Positions 52,757 to 64,000 of a stretch of 64,000 nucleotides of DNA are shown here, one piece after another. Origin of the DNA: Enterococcus faecium (GTDB taxonomy: Bacteria; Bacillota; Bacilli; Lactobacillales; Enterococcaceae); NCBI RefSeq assembly GCF_029023785.1, contig NZ_CP118955.1, positions 618,501 to 682,500 on the forward strand, written 5' to 3'. The notes beneath the pieces are model-generated. The model was not told the origin of the DNA, made no database searches, and worked only from the letters and a program-made list of their open reading frames with translations. The first letter of the stretch is position 1. Each line of letters begins with the position of its first letter. Made by a program: the position numbers and the translations under genes.

Positions 52757-54397
52757 TTAATCTTCTAAAGATTTATATTCAGGAACCCATTTAGCAGATT
52801 CAACTGCTTCTTTGATATCCGTGATTTCTTCACGATTCAAGTTTTGTGCGACAACTGATTTTGCGACAGTTTCAGCAATCGTTTGAGAAAATTCAGTGAT
52901 TTTTGCTACTGGAGGCAAGATAGCTGCTCCTGGTTTTGTTACATCAACGATTCCGCCTAATGCTCGACTAGCTTGAGAAATGATTTCAGCATTTACTCGT
53001 GTAGCTGTTGAAGCAATCAAACCAAGTCCTAAACCTGGGTACATCAAAGCATTATTTGCTTGACCGATTTGGTAAGTTACACCATTATATTCAACATCAG
53101 CAGCAGGGATACCTGTTCCAACTAATGCTTTTCCGTCCGTCCATTCTATTAAATCTTTTGCTTTTGCTTCTGCCAATTTTGTTGGATTAGACAAAGGCAT
53201 GATGATCGGACGTGGTGTATGAGCAGCCATTTCTTTCACGATTTCTTCAGTGAATGCTCCAGGTTGGGTAGAAGTACCAATCATGATTGTCGGATGAATC
53301 GCTTTTACAACTGCTTCTAAGTTTGTCAATTCATCAGCATTAATGAATTCTGAGCGTTTGCGAGCGAATGGGATTTGACCAGGAGTCAATCCTTCTGTAT
53401 CTTCAAACAATAAACCTTGTTTATCTACTTGATAGAAATGTTGGCGTGCTTCTTCTTCAGGTACACCTTGACGGATCATTTCATCTAAAAGGATGTTTGC
53501 GATACCCACACCAGCAGTACCAGCACCAAATGTCAAAATTATTTGGTCTTTCAATTGTTCACCGGATATATTCAATCCGCCTAATACACCTGCTAGGACA
53601 ACAATTCCTGTACCTTGGATATCGTCGTTGAAAGTAGTGATTTGATCTTCGTATTTTTCTAAGATCGCTGCAGCATTTCCTCGTCCAAAATCTTCCCAAT
53701 GCAATAACAATTCTGGGAATAATTCGGTAGCTGATTGAACGAATTGATCGATGAATTCATAGTAAGTTTCGCCTTCTACACGAGCATGACGATTGCCTAA
53801 GTATAAGGGATTATTCAATAATTCTTCATTATTAGTACCAGCGTCGATCGATACAGGCAAAACTTGTGCTGGATTAATACCAGCAGCAGCAGTATAGACC
53901 ATCAATTTGCCGATAGCGATGTCAACACCGTTCACACCCCAGTCGCCCATACCTAAGATTCCTTCTGCATCAGTCACAACAATCAAACGAATGTCTCGTC
54001 CATCTGCCGCGTTCTTCAAACTTGCTTTGATGTTTTCTGGTTCGTTGATTGAAAGAAATGCAGCATCTTGCGGTTTCAAGAAAATTTCGTTGTATTGTTC
54101 GATTGAATCCGCGACGACAGGATCATAAACGACAGGCATGAATTCAACTAAATGTTCGCCCATCAATTTATAAAACAATGTCCGATTCGTATTGAATAGA
54201 TTCATTAAGAAGATACGTTTTTCCAAATCTGTTTGTTTGCTTAAGTATTGACCATAAGCTTGAACAGATTGTTGTTCCAGTGTCTGGACAGTACTTGGAA
54301 GCATACCAGTGATTCCATATTTTGCCCGTTCTTCTTTTGTAAAAGCTGTTCCTTTATTTAGAAAAGGATTATTTAATAAGTTTAACCCTGTAAGCAT
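52757..54397 (-). CDS. mleS: Malolactic enzyme
   Basis: 546 residues. Converts L-malate to L-lactate and CO2 with bound NAD+ and Mn2+. The malic enzyme fold is clear: [39 protein letters not shown], the NAD motif [18 protein letters not shown] and [11 protein letters not shown]. Overall length and the neighbour carrier favour malolactic enzyme over malic enzyme (sequence cannot be separated with certainty by eye). ATG after GGAGGA. The -35/-10 (TTGACT, 18 bp, TATACT) lies just upstream. Confidence 0.9.
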   Translation of the reverse strand: MLTGLNLLNNPFLNKGTAFTKEERAKYGITGMLPSTVQTLEQQSVQAYGQYLSKQTDLEKRIFLMNLFNTNRTLFYKLMGEHLVEFMPVVYDPVVADSIEQYNEIFLKPQDAAFLSINEPENIKASLKNAADGRDIRLIVVTDAEGILGMGDWGVNGVDIAIGKLMVYTAAAGINPAQVLPVSIDAGTNNEELLNNPLYLGNRHARVEGETYYEFIDQFVQSATELFPELLLHWEDFGRGNAAAILEKYEDQITTFNDDIQGTGIVVLAGVLGGLNISGEQLKDQIILTFGAGTAGVGIANILLDEMIRQGVPEEEARQHFYQVDKQGLLFEDTEGLTPGQIPFARKRSEFINADELTNLEAVVKAIHPTIMIGTSTQPGAFTEEIVKEMAAHTPRPIIMPLSNPTKLAEAKAKDLIEWTDGKALVGTGIPAADVEYNGVTYQIGQANNALMYPGLGLGLIASTATRVNAEIISQASRALGGIVDVTKPGAAILPPVAKITEFSQTIAETVAKSVVAQNLNREEITDIKEAVESAKWVPEYKSLED

Positions 54398-54429
54398 GAA
54401 TGATTCCTCCTAAGTTTTAATACAAACGA

Positions 54430-54459
54430 AGTATAGAAGTCAGATGATGATATAGTCAA
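54430..54459 (-). promoter_or_regulatory. Promoter of mleS
   Basis: On the minus strand, TTGACT (54459-54454) is 18 bp from TATACT (54435-54430). The rest of 54398-54726 holds A/T-rich sequence and a cre-like site. Confidence 0.6.
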
Positions 54460-54651
54460 AAAGAGCAGGTATGATAAATTTTATTTATATGTAATATAGC
54501 CAAAAGAAATCAAAATAGCAGTATTTGTTCTTTTTATATCGACAATCCTTGCTTGAATACTATGCGTATCTCTTATATGCTAGAGAAAGAAAAGTAGAAG
54601 AATAAGGGATAGATGGAATGGATAAATAGGATTTCTGAGGAAAAAAGCACA

Positions 54652-54665
54652 TGATAGCGTTGATA
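54652..54665 (+). promoter_or_regulatory. Possible cre site
   Basis: TGATAGCGTTGATA fits the CcpA consensus TGWNANCGNTNWCA except at one position. It lies 62 bp before the frameshifted gene. Confidence 0.35.
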
Positions 54666-54726
54666 GGAGTCACCTATGTCAGGTGATAAAAATACATAAG
54701 TAGAAAATTAAGAGGAGGAAGAGAAA

Positions 54727-55186
54727 ATGAAAGAAGTTCAATTGATTAGAAAAAGCGAACTATCAGAAGGCGGTTGCAATGCATGTGGCGTAGTAGAAGC
54801 GACAAGCTATACATTCCAATCAAGCAATAATCTCTGAACTGACAGTAGGCGGTCTTGTGGACAGTCTGGCGCTTGCTGAAGGTTTTACTGGAGAAGATAT
54901 TTATGAGATGTTTTCAGAAGTCCGTCAGTTAAAAAAAGGAGAAAAATGCATAGAGGTTCATCATGAGAGCCCGAATGTGAGGTTCAAACGTGGTGATAAT
55001 GAGATGATCTTCAAGAATCATGTGTCTGATCACACTGAACTATATGAAATCGTGAATCAAATACTGTCTGGGCTTTTTGAATTAGGACCTTATGAGTTCA
55101 AGGAAGAAAACGGTAATCCAAAATTAAATGAAGAATGGCAAGAAACGATTGAAACACAAAGAAACAATCCACACTTATTTCAATAG
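54727..55186 (+). pseudogene. Frameshifted gene of unknown function
   Basis: The ATG follows GAGGAGGAA and encodes MKEVQLIRKSELSEGGCN..., but the frame ends at a TGA (54835-54837). The sequence continues in another frame as QAIISELTVGGLVDSLALAEGF to the stop at 55186. Removing one C from TTCC at 54824-54827 joins the two into an intact protein of about 150 residues, SYTF-NQAIISEL. A ribosome would make a 36-residue product. The second part has GEDIYEMFSEVRQLKKGE and a FELGPYEF region; I do not recognise the family. It may be a real pseudogene or a sequencing error. Confidence 0.8.
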
Positions 55187-55238
55187 TCTTCCACAGTATT
55201 TCGTAAAAATGTTGATGAAAAAGAAACACCGTGAATCA

Positions 55239-55356
55239 GAGGTCGTGAAAAAGCTGCCCTGCATCAAGTAATAAGAACAGCCAAACAAAAATAGCTCCTC
55301 CTATTTTTCGTTTGGTTGGGCTTAATACCGAGAAAATGGCTTTTGAACACCGTTTA
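55239..55356. repeat. Inverted chimeric hairpin repeat (B half plus C half)
   Basis: One end is B-type (AAGCTGCCCTGCATCAAGTAATAAG) and the other, ACCGAGAAAATGGCTTTTGAAC, is C-type, so the outer stem is poorly matched. The constant ends are intact. Confidence 0.8.
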
Positions 55357-55366
55357 TTCAAAAAAA

Positions 55367-55408
55367 GGGACTTTGACACGAATTTTGTCAGAGTCCCATC
55401 GGTTTTTT
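55367..55408 (+). terminator. Terminator with GTGACA-type core
   Basis: GGGACTTTGACA pairs with TGTCAGAGTCCC, then a T-run. Confidence 0.85.
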
Positions 55409-55478
55409 ATCTATTTTTATTACAATCATTTCTTCCAGAGTAGTGACATCTGGAATGGCTGAAATGTAAACAGATTAT

Positions 55479-55527
55479 TTGCCTGTATCAATGTCGAAGA
55501 GTAATATAAAAAGTGTAAACGCTATCA
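55479..55527 (+). promoter_or_regulatory. Promoter of the lactate oxidase gene with cre site
   Basis: TTGCCT (55479-55484) and TAATAT (55502-55507) are 17 bp apart. TGTAAACGCTATCA (55514-55527) matches the CcpA cre consensus TGWNANCGNTNWCA and overlaps the expected transcript start, fitting carbon catabolite repression. Confidence 0.75.
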
Positions 55528-55568
55528 TATTGTTCGTCATTCAATTTTTATAGAAAGAAGGCATTTAG

Positions 55569-56672
55569 ATGGAAAAAACATATCAAGCAGGTACAAATGA
55601 AGGAATAGTAGATTTTATCAATATGGAAGATTTAGAAATCGCGGCTTCACAAGTGATTCCAGCTGGTGGTTATGGTTACATCAGCAGTGGTGCTGGCGAC
55701 TTATTTACTTATCAAGAAAATGAACGGGCATTCAATCATCGTTTGATTATTCCTCATGTATTAAGAGATGTAGAATTACCCGATACAACTACACATTTTG
55801 ACGAAGAAATGCTGACTACACCAATCATCATGGCACCAGTTGCTGCTCATGGATTAGCTCATGTGAAGGCGGAGAAAGCTTCTGCAAAAGGTGTAGCAGA
55901 TTTTGGGACGATCTATACAGCAAGTTCTTACGCTTCTTGTACTTTAGAAGAGATAAGAGAAGCAGGCGGGGAGAAAGCACCGCAATGGTTTCAATTTTAT
56001 ATGAGCAAAGATAATGGAATCAATTTGGATATTCTTGAAGTGGCCAAGCGTAATGGAGCAAAAGCAATCGTATTGACAGCGGATGCAACAGTTGGCGGAA
56101 ACCGTGAAACAGACCGCAGAAATGGGTTTACCTTCCCGCTGCCAATGCCGATCGTTCAGGCTTATCAATCAGGAGTAGGCCAAACGATGGATGCTGTATA
56201 TAAATCTTCCAAACAAAAACTTAGTCCAAAAGATGTAGAATTTATCGCTGCTCATTCTGATTTGCCAGTCTACGTGAAAGGTGTTCAATCAGAAGAAGAT
56301 GTCTATCGATCATTAGAATCTGGTGCTGGTGGAATTTGGGTATCTAACCATGGTGGCCGTCAATTAGATGGGGGGCCTGCTGCGTTTGATTCGTTGCAAT
56401 ATGTGGCAGAAGCAGTAGATAAACGTGTACCAATCGTGTTTGACAGCGGTGTACGACGTGGACAACATGTTTTCAAAGCAATCGCATCAGGTGCCGATCT
56501 TGTTGCTATTGGCAGACCCGTTATTTATGGATTGTCTTTAGGAGGAAGTACAGGAGTCCATCAAGTGTTTGATTTCTTTAAAACAGAATTGGAAATGGTC
56601 ATGCAATTAGCTGGAACACAAACAGTAGAAGATATCAAAAAAATAAAATTGCGTGAGAATCGTTTTATTTAA
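55569..56672 (+). CDS. lox: L-lactate oxidase (FMN-dependent alpha-hydroxy acid oxidase)
   Basis: 367 residues. It oxidises L-lactate to pyruvate with O2, giving H2O2. Family marks: PIIMAPVAAHGLAH with the Ala of the FMN loop, WFQFYMSKDN, and the catalytic His/Arg motif SNHGGRQLDG, then FDSGVRRGQHVFKA. The length and PVAAHGLAH favour lactate oxidase over lactate dehydrogenases (also FMN). H2O2 made here would be handled by peroxidases outside the window. A cre site suggests repression by glucose. ATG after AGAAAGAAGG. Confidence 0.92.
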   Translation: MEKTYQAGTNEGIVDFINMEDLEIAASQVIPAGGYGYISSGAGDLFTYQENERAFNHRLIIPHVLRDVELPDTTTHFDEEMLTTPIIMAPVAAHGLAHVKAEKASAKGVADFGTIYTASSYASCTLEEIREAGGEKAPQWFQFYMSKDNGINLDILEVAKRNGAKAIVLTADATVGGNRETDRRNGFTFPLPMPIVQAYQSGVGQTMDAVYKSSKQKLSPKDVEFIAAHSDLPVYVKGVQSEEDVYRSLESGAGGIWVSNHGGRQLDGGPAAFDSLQYVAEAVDKRVPIVFDSGVRRGQHVFKAIASGADLVAIGRPVIYGLSLGGSTGVHQVFDFFKTELEMVMQLAGTQTVEDIKKIKLRENRFI

Positions 56673-56688
56673 GAAATAAATGACGAAA

Positions 56689-56729
56689 AAAAATAGGAGT
56701 GCGGCAGATGATGCCGTACTCCTATTTTT
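56689..56729 (+). terminator. Terminator after lox
   Basis: AAAATAGGAGTGCGGCA pairs with TGCCGTACTCCTATTTT around GATGA. Confidence 0.93.
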
Positions 56730-56956
56730 ATAGTTCAAGGATGTCACTAATAGAATAATTTGAAACGAAAAAATAAAATTGAAATATTTTTTCATACTTA
56801 ATAAAAAAGGAAGAATATTCATGTAAACGATTTTATTGTTTTTTTCTCTTTTATACAAAAAGGGTCATAATTTCAAGTAAGCGGATGAATTCATGAGGAT
56901 TTTTTGCATACTGTCTCTACTATACTTAGGTCACTAAGAAAAAGGAGTGATTTATT

Positions 56957-57637
56957 ATGAAAAAGAACATGATTGGGACATTATTACTTTCAACACTTCT
57001 TCTAGGTGGCTTGGCAACACCAGCTTTTGCTGAGGGTCAAGCGACTTCAAAAGGAGATATTACCTTTACTGAACCAACAAATACCGTTGAGCCTCTTAAC
57101 CCTACTGATCCTTCAAAACCAGTAGAGCCAGCAGATCCGGAAAATCCAGCAACTGGCCAGACAGGTCCTTTAACACTGGATGTAGTTCCCGAATTGCCAT
57201 TTGGTACACACGAGATTGAAAGCGGAACAAAAACGTATCAAGTAGACGCTTCAAAAAACGATACACCTTATCTCCAAGTATCAGATCGTCGAGGTGTAGG
57301 TGCAGATGGCCAAGCACAAGGGTGGAACGTGACAGTTTCGGTTTCAGATTTTGTAAACGGTTCACAAGTTTTGCAAGGCGCTGAATTAGATTTTGGAACA
57401 TCCATTGTTAAAAGTACGTCAGATAACGAATCCACTGGACCAACTAGTCAAACTGTAACTGGGTTGAGTAAAGCAAGTGCAGCGACACCAATATTTACAG
57501 CAGCAAAAGACCAAGGTCTGGGAACATGGCTTTCTGTTTATGATCCAGCAAATATCACACTGAAAGTGCCGAAAGCAGCAGCTGGAACATTCACGGCTGA
57601 TTTGACTTGGAACCTCGTGGCTGGCCCAGTAGCATAG
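56957..57637 (+). CDS. WxL domain surface protein
   Basis: 226 residues. A signal peptide (residues 1-25, ending in ATPAFA) is followed by a Pro-rich linker (LNPTDPSKPVEPADPENPATGQ) and the WxL domain. The two WxL motifs are GWNVTVSVSDF and LTWNLVAGP at the C-terminus. WxL domains bind peptidoglycan non-covalently on Gram-positive cells. First gene of a WxL locus with DUF916, a small LPxTG-like protein and a large WxL protein. ATG after AAAGGAG. Confidence 0.95.
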   Translation: MKKNMIGTLLLSTLLLGGLATPAFAEGQATSKGDITFTEPTNTVEPLNPTDPSKPVEPADPENPATGQTGPLTLDVVPELPFGTHEIESGTKTYQVDASKNDTPYLQVSDRRGVGADGQAQGWNVTVSVSDFVNGSQVLQGAELDFGTSIVKSTSDNESTGPTSQTVTGLSKASAATPIFTAAKDQGLGTWLSVYDPANITLKVPKAAAGTFTADLTWNLVAGPVA

Positions 57638-57726
57638 AGTATGAAATAAATTCAACAAACTGCGGTGAAAATACTATAGGTGAAGGATTTTTTACCGCAG
57701 TTGTTGTTGAAAGGATGTGGTGGACA

Positions 57727-58761
<1,035 letters not shown>

Positions 58762-58774
58762 TGAGGTGATTTCG

Positions 58775-59093
58775 TTGAAAACATCGATCTTATTGGGAGG
58801 GATTATTGCAAGTTTGCTGTTCTTCAGCTGGCAAGAGCCAGTCCAAGCAGATACCAAAAGTTCAGGTATGATTACATTTTATGATCTAAGTCCAGTTCCG
58901 CATCCAAGTGGTTCAGTCAATGGCGCATCAAAACAGCAGACACAGCTACCGATTTATAAAGAATCTAATCAACATGGCGTATTCCCGGAGACGAATGAAC
59001 AAAAGATCCGTTTTCTTTATTTGATCATTGGTATAGAATTATGGCTTCTTGCGTGGTTGTTGTTATGGAGAAGAAAGGAAAAGGAGGATGAAC

Positions 59094-59110
<17 letters not shown>
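58775..59110 (+). CDS. Small membrane-anchored WxL-locus protein with FPETNE motif
   Basis: 111 residues. The TTG start at 58775 follows GAGGTGA (in-frame GTG 58766 overlaps that site). A signal peptide (to about VQA) precedes a short extracellular segment. Then comes FPETNEQK, a hydrophobic helix (LYLIIGIELWLLAWLLLW) and RRKEKE. The layout is a sortase substrate, but LPxTG is replaced by FPETN, so sorting may fail or use another sortase. Such small proteins are regular partners of DUF916 in WxL loci. It ends inside the next gene. Confidence 0.8.
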
Positions 59111-61574
<2,464 letters not shown>

Positions 61575-61591
61575 GTGATTAGAATTTGTAT

Positions 61592-61625
61592 GGATCTGTG
61601 ATAACTGTCACAGATCCTCTTTTTC
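61592..61625 (+). terminator. Terminator of the WxL locus
   Basis: GGATCTGTGA-TAACTG-TCACAGATCC, then TCTTTTTC. Confidence 0.88.
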
Positions 61626-61680
61626 AAGGATGAGAAGGAAACTTCTGCTGTTAAAATCAGAAATGCTTGGAGGAGTGGAC

Positions 61681-63189
61681 TTGGAACTTTTCAGTTTGCT
61701 TGAAAAAAATGAACAACGGCAAATCAAACTTTTCCAACTTTTATTAGAGGAAAAAGGAGAGGTTTCCGTTAATAACGTACTTACCCGCTTATCAGTTGAT
61801 CGGGCTACCTTGAAAGAAGATCTGTTTTATTTACAAGCTAACTTGGAAAATATCAAACAATTGGAAATTGTTATCCAAGAAGGGAATATTTTATTAATCA
61901 GACATGGAAATATAGCAGCAGTCGATGTTTATTATCATTGTTACTTGCGCTATTCTACAAAATATCAGATACTTCTTTATCTGTTGGAAAATGGCTCATT
62001 TGATCGGCAGAAACTTGTCATGGAACTTAATATCAGTTCGGCTACTTTGTCTCGCAGAGTGAAGGAATTAAATGATTCTTTAAATGAGTTTCATCTGAAA
62101 ATAAAAAGCGGGCGGCTGACCGGTCCAGAAAGTCAAATTCGTTATTTTTATTTCCAATTATTTTGGTTTGGACGTCCCTATCTTGAAAACAAAAAAGAAT
62201 ACAGTGATTTATCAGGAAACACTTTTTTAGATCTGCTGCAAAAAGAGTTTAGTTTTGCTATTACAGAAGAAGGACGATTGAAATTTGAAATATGGCTTTC
62301 CATTATGAAGAAGCGAATGCGCTGTACGAAAAAATCCAAACCAGATTATAGCAATCTTCCTGTTGGATTGTTTCAAACGACACAATTTTTATTGGACCTC
62401 CATACATTTTTGACCCGTTACTTCTTTCAATATGCCTTTCCTTGGAATCAAAATGAAACGTTGGTTTTTTATCTTTTCATGATCAGTAACTTTACATTAG
62501 ATACACATAACTCGCATGTCCAGGAGTTTTTGATAAGCGAAAAATACAAAGACGACGTAGTAGCTCAATTGAATCGAACGTTTAAACAATCGATAGAAGA
62601 ATATTTCTCTTTTTATGTTTTTCCAGAAGAGATTTCGCAAAAGATTGCGTTGACAGTGATGCAAAATCACGCTCATTTTGCCTATTTTAGAGGATGGATG
62701 AATATTTTTGGCCAAGAAGGATTAAAACAGCGGTTAACTGAAGTAGAAGATAAACAATTCCTGGTTTTATGTGAAAGATTGGTCAGACAAACATTTGCTA
62801 TTGTTGATTTTACTGAAGTAGACGAGGAAAATGCCCGCTTTGAATTATTTGCTCGCTATGCATCTATTTTACGGACGCTGATCAAGCAGTTAGAATTACG
62901 TCTGCAAATTGCTTATGATCTTCCTTATGAAAGGCTAATGGCGGATATCGTGAAAGAAATCATCCAGGAACAATTGCTGAATACGATCAAATATGATTTA
63001 GTCGAATACGAGAAAGAAAAGCAGTATGATATCATTTTGACTAGCCAATTGAAAGAGTACCCGTCACAGAAGTCCGCTAAAGTTTTTGTATTCACTAGCA
63101 ACGAATATAATTATGATTTCCCCTATTTGAACCAATTTTTAAAAGAATGTTATTTAGAAAAATTGAATTTAAGGATGAATAAAACATGA
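61681..63189 (+). CDS. Mga-like helix-turn-helix regulator downstream of the WxL locus
   Basis: 502 residues from TTG 61681, six bases after GGAGGA; the frame is open to an ATG at 61630, which has only a poor site. The N-terminus has two HTH regions (about LLEEKGEVSVNNVLTRLSVDRATLKEDLFYL and LLENGSFDRQKLVMELNISSATLSRRVKEL), then a long helical PRD-like body. It resembles Mga/AtxA-type regulators commonly linked to surface-protein loci. It probably controls the WxL genes. It overlaps the next gene by 4 bp, suggesting co-translation with the flavin oxidoreductase. Confidence 0.82.
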   Translation: MELFSLLEKNEQRQIKLFQLLLEEKGEVSVNNVLTRLSVDRATLKEDLFYLQANLENIKQLEIVIQEGNILLIRHGNIAAVDVYYHCYLRYSTKYQILLYLLENGSFDRQKLVMELNISSATLSRRVKELNDSLNEFHLKIKSGRLTGPESQIRYFYFQLFWFGRPYLENKKEYSDLSGNTFLDLLQKEFSFAITEEGRLKFEIWLSIMKKRMRCTKKSKPDYSNLPVGLFQTTQFLLDLHTFLTRYFFQYAFPWNQNETLVFYLFMISNFTLDTHNSHVQEFLISEKYKDDVVAQLNRTFKQSIEEYFSFYVFPEEISQKIALTVMQNHAHFAYFRGWMNIFGQEGLKQRLTEVEDKQFLVLCERLVRQTFAIVDFTEVDEENARFELFARYASILRTLIKQLELRLQIAYDLPYERLMADIVKEIIQEQLLNTIKYDLVEYEKEKQYDIILTSQLKEYPSQKSAKVFVFTSNEYNYDFPYLNQFLKECYLEKLNLRMNKT

Positions 63190-64000
63190 AAATCGTGATC
63201 ATTGGTGCTTCCCATGCAGGCATCACAGCTGCCCTAAATCTAAGAAAACTTCAACCGAAAGCAGAAGTTTTACTGATCGATGAAGATCATAAAGATGGAC
63301 TAGGCTATGTTTCAAATGGAATCAACCTTTATTTAAAAGGAAAGATACGTAGTTTAGCTGAAGTTGCCCATAACATGCGGACTCTTCAAGAAAGTGGGGC
63401 AAAACTGATCACCGAATGGAGAGTAACTGAACTTGATCCAGACAAACATCAGCTCATCCTCGCATCCAAAGAAGGAAAAAACGAGACCATAACCTATGAT
63501 AAATTAATCGTAGCGACAGGTTCCTCTCCTGTCACCTTGTATAAACAAATTGAAGCTGAAAATGTCTACACCTATAAAAATCTAGTGCAATCTAAGCAAG
63601 TACTTGCCGCTTTAAAAGAAGCAAAAGAAGTAGTGATCTTCGGTGCTGGTTACATTGGATTGGAATTAGCAGATGCTTTGAGAAATAAAGGATACATTAT
63701 TCATCTAGTTGATTATATGCCGAATGTTTTATCAAGATATTTCGATAAGGATATGATCAACAGTTTTCAAAATCAGCTGCAAACTAAGCAAATAAATTTT
63801 TATCCAAATGAATTCTTGATCGATTGGAAAAAATCAGAAGAGAAAGTAGTATCCGTACAACTTCTGTCTCAAACAATAAAGGCAGATATGGTCATTTTTT
63901 CTGCCCAAACTCGTCCTAATACGACATTGTTAAAAGAAAAAGTGGCTTTGTATGAGGATGAGACTGTGATAGTCAATGAATATCTGCAGACAAGTGATCC
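63186..64000 (+). CDS. FAD/NAD(P) oxidoreductase of the NADH peroxidase/CoA-disulfide reductase family, N-terminal part
   Basis: The frame starts ATG and overlaps the Mga-like gene by 4 bp; it runs off the window end at residue 271. The FAD motif is IVIIGASHAGITAALNL and the NAD motif VVIFGAGYIGLELADAL. In NADH peroxidase/oxidase the flavin-side segment reads SxxCGxxLYL; here it reads YVSNGINLYL, with Asn44 where the redox Cys belongs. It could therefore be a flavin NADH-quinone or ferredoxin-type reductase without thiol chemistry. Expression is coupled to the regulator. Confidence 0.85.
   Translation, partial: MKIVIIGASHAGITAALNLRKLQPKAEVLLIDEDHKDGLGYVSNGINLYLKGKIRSLAEVAHNMRTLQESGAKLITEWRVTELDPDKHQLILASKEGKNETITYDKLIVATGSSPVTLYKQIEAENVYTYKNLVQSKQVLAALKEAKEVVIFGAGYIGLELADALRNKGYIIHLVDYMPNVLSRYFDKDMINSFQNQLQTKQINFYPNEFLIDWKKSEEKVVSVQLLSQTIKADMVIFSAQTRPNTTLLKEKVALYEDETVIVNEYLQTSD

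Overview
The window looks like chromosomal DNA of an Enterococcus, most like the E. faecium group. This is inferred from the low G+C, strong Shine-Dalgarno sequences and gene content: ireB-ruvX-DUF1292, a malolactic enzyme with its malate carrier, lactate oxidase, a WxL surface-protein locus, Mga-like regulators, pcp behind DUF979, and a potABCD operon behind an XRE-cupin regulator. Nearly all genes are ordinary chromosomal genes. I found no insertion sequence, prophage, CRISPR array, integrase or rRNA.

Layout. 1-9.3 kb: the end of a DUF979 membrane gene, pcp, an unrecognised 425-residue protein, pnuC, a VOC protein, a PepSY-like protein, a 59-residue zinc ribbon, a GNAT, a LURP-like protein, a HAD phosphatase, ung and pta. 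9.3-15.2 kb: tsaE with a GNAT, a DnaQ-type exonuclease, exonuclease III, a Gfo/Idh/MocA oxidoreductase and murB, with two large intergenic arrays of hairpin repeats. 15.4-19.9 kb: an Mga-like regulator and a 686-residue secreted multidomain protein. 20-27.7 kb: a membrane protein, a lipoprotein fumarate-reductase-type flavoprotein with a Rex-like box in its promoter, two NAD(P)H-type oxidoreductases, and a coenzyme A block (yhdH-type gene, coaB, coaC, S component of an ECF pantothenate transporter). 27.8-34 kb: regulator-potABCD, then a T-box-controlled MetE-like methyltransferase. 34-41.7 kb: a CoA-disulfide-reductase-like protein, an ABC-F ATPase, rex, a thioredoxin-like protein and a two-gene permease with His-rich segments. 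41.8-51.3 kb: an orphan LytTR response regulator, an ABC exporter, a ThrE-type amino-acid exporter pair, tRNA-Gly, a nuclease, ireB-ruvX-DUF1292, a TauE/SafE protein and a GNAT. 51.3-56.7 kb: malate carrier, malolactic enzyme, a frameshifted gene and lactate oxidase. 56.9-64 kb: a WxL locus, another Mga-like regulator and the start of a flavin oxidoreductase.

Three things stand out. First, a family of about 120-bp imperfect palindromes fills 3'-side and convergent intergenic spaces. Its ends and apical loop are constant while at least four alternative stem sequences are exchanged between them, so pairing is kept while sequence is not. Second, the WxL locus carries two separate in-frame nonsense codons, one in the DUF916 signal peptide and one before the WxL domain of the large surface protein, with otherwise intact frames. 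Third, a Rex-type palindrome fills the spacer between the -35 and -10 of the extracellular flavoprotein gene, and rex itself lies 17.5 kb away in the same window.

Pyruvate and redox metabolism recur: pta, malolactic fermentation, lactate oxidase under a cre site, Rex, flavin NADH-type oxidoreductases and the secreted flavoprotein together suit a facultative fermenter that balances NADH and uses malate and lactate. All functions are read from sequence features and family knowledge; no database search was run.
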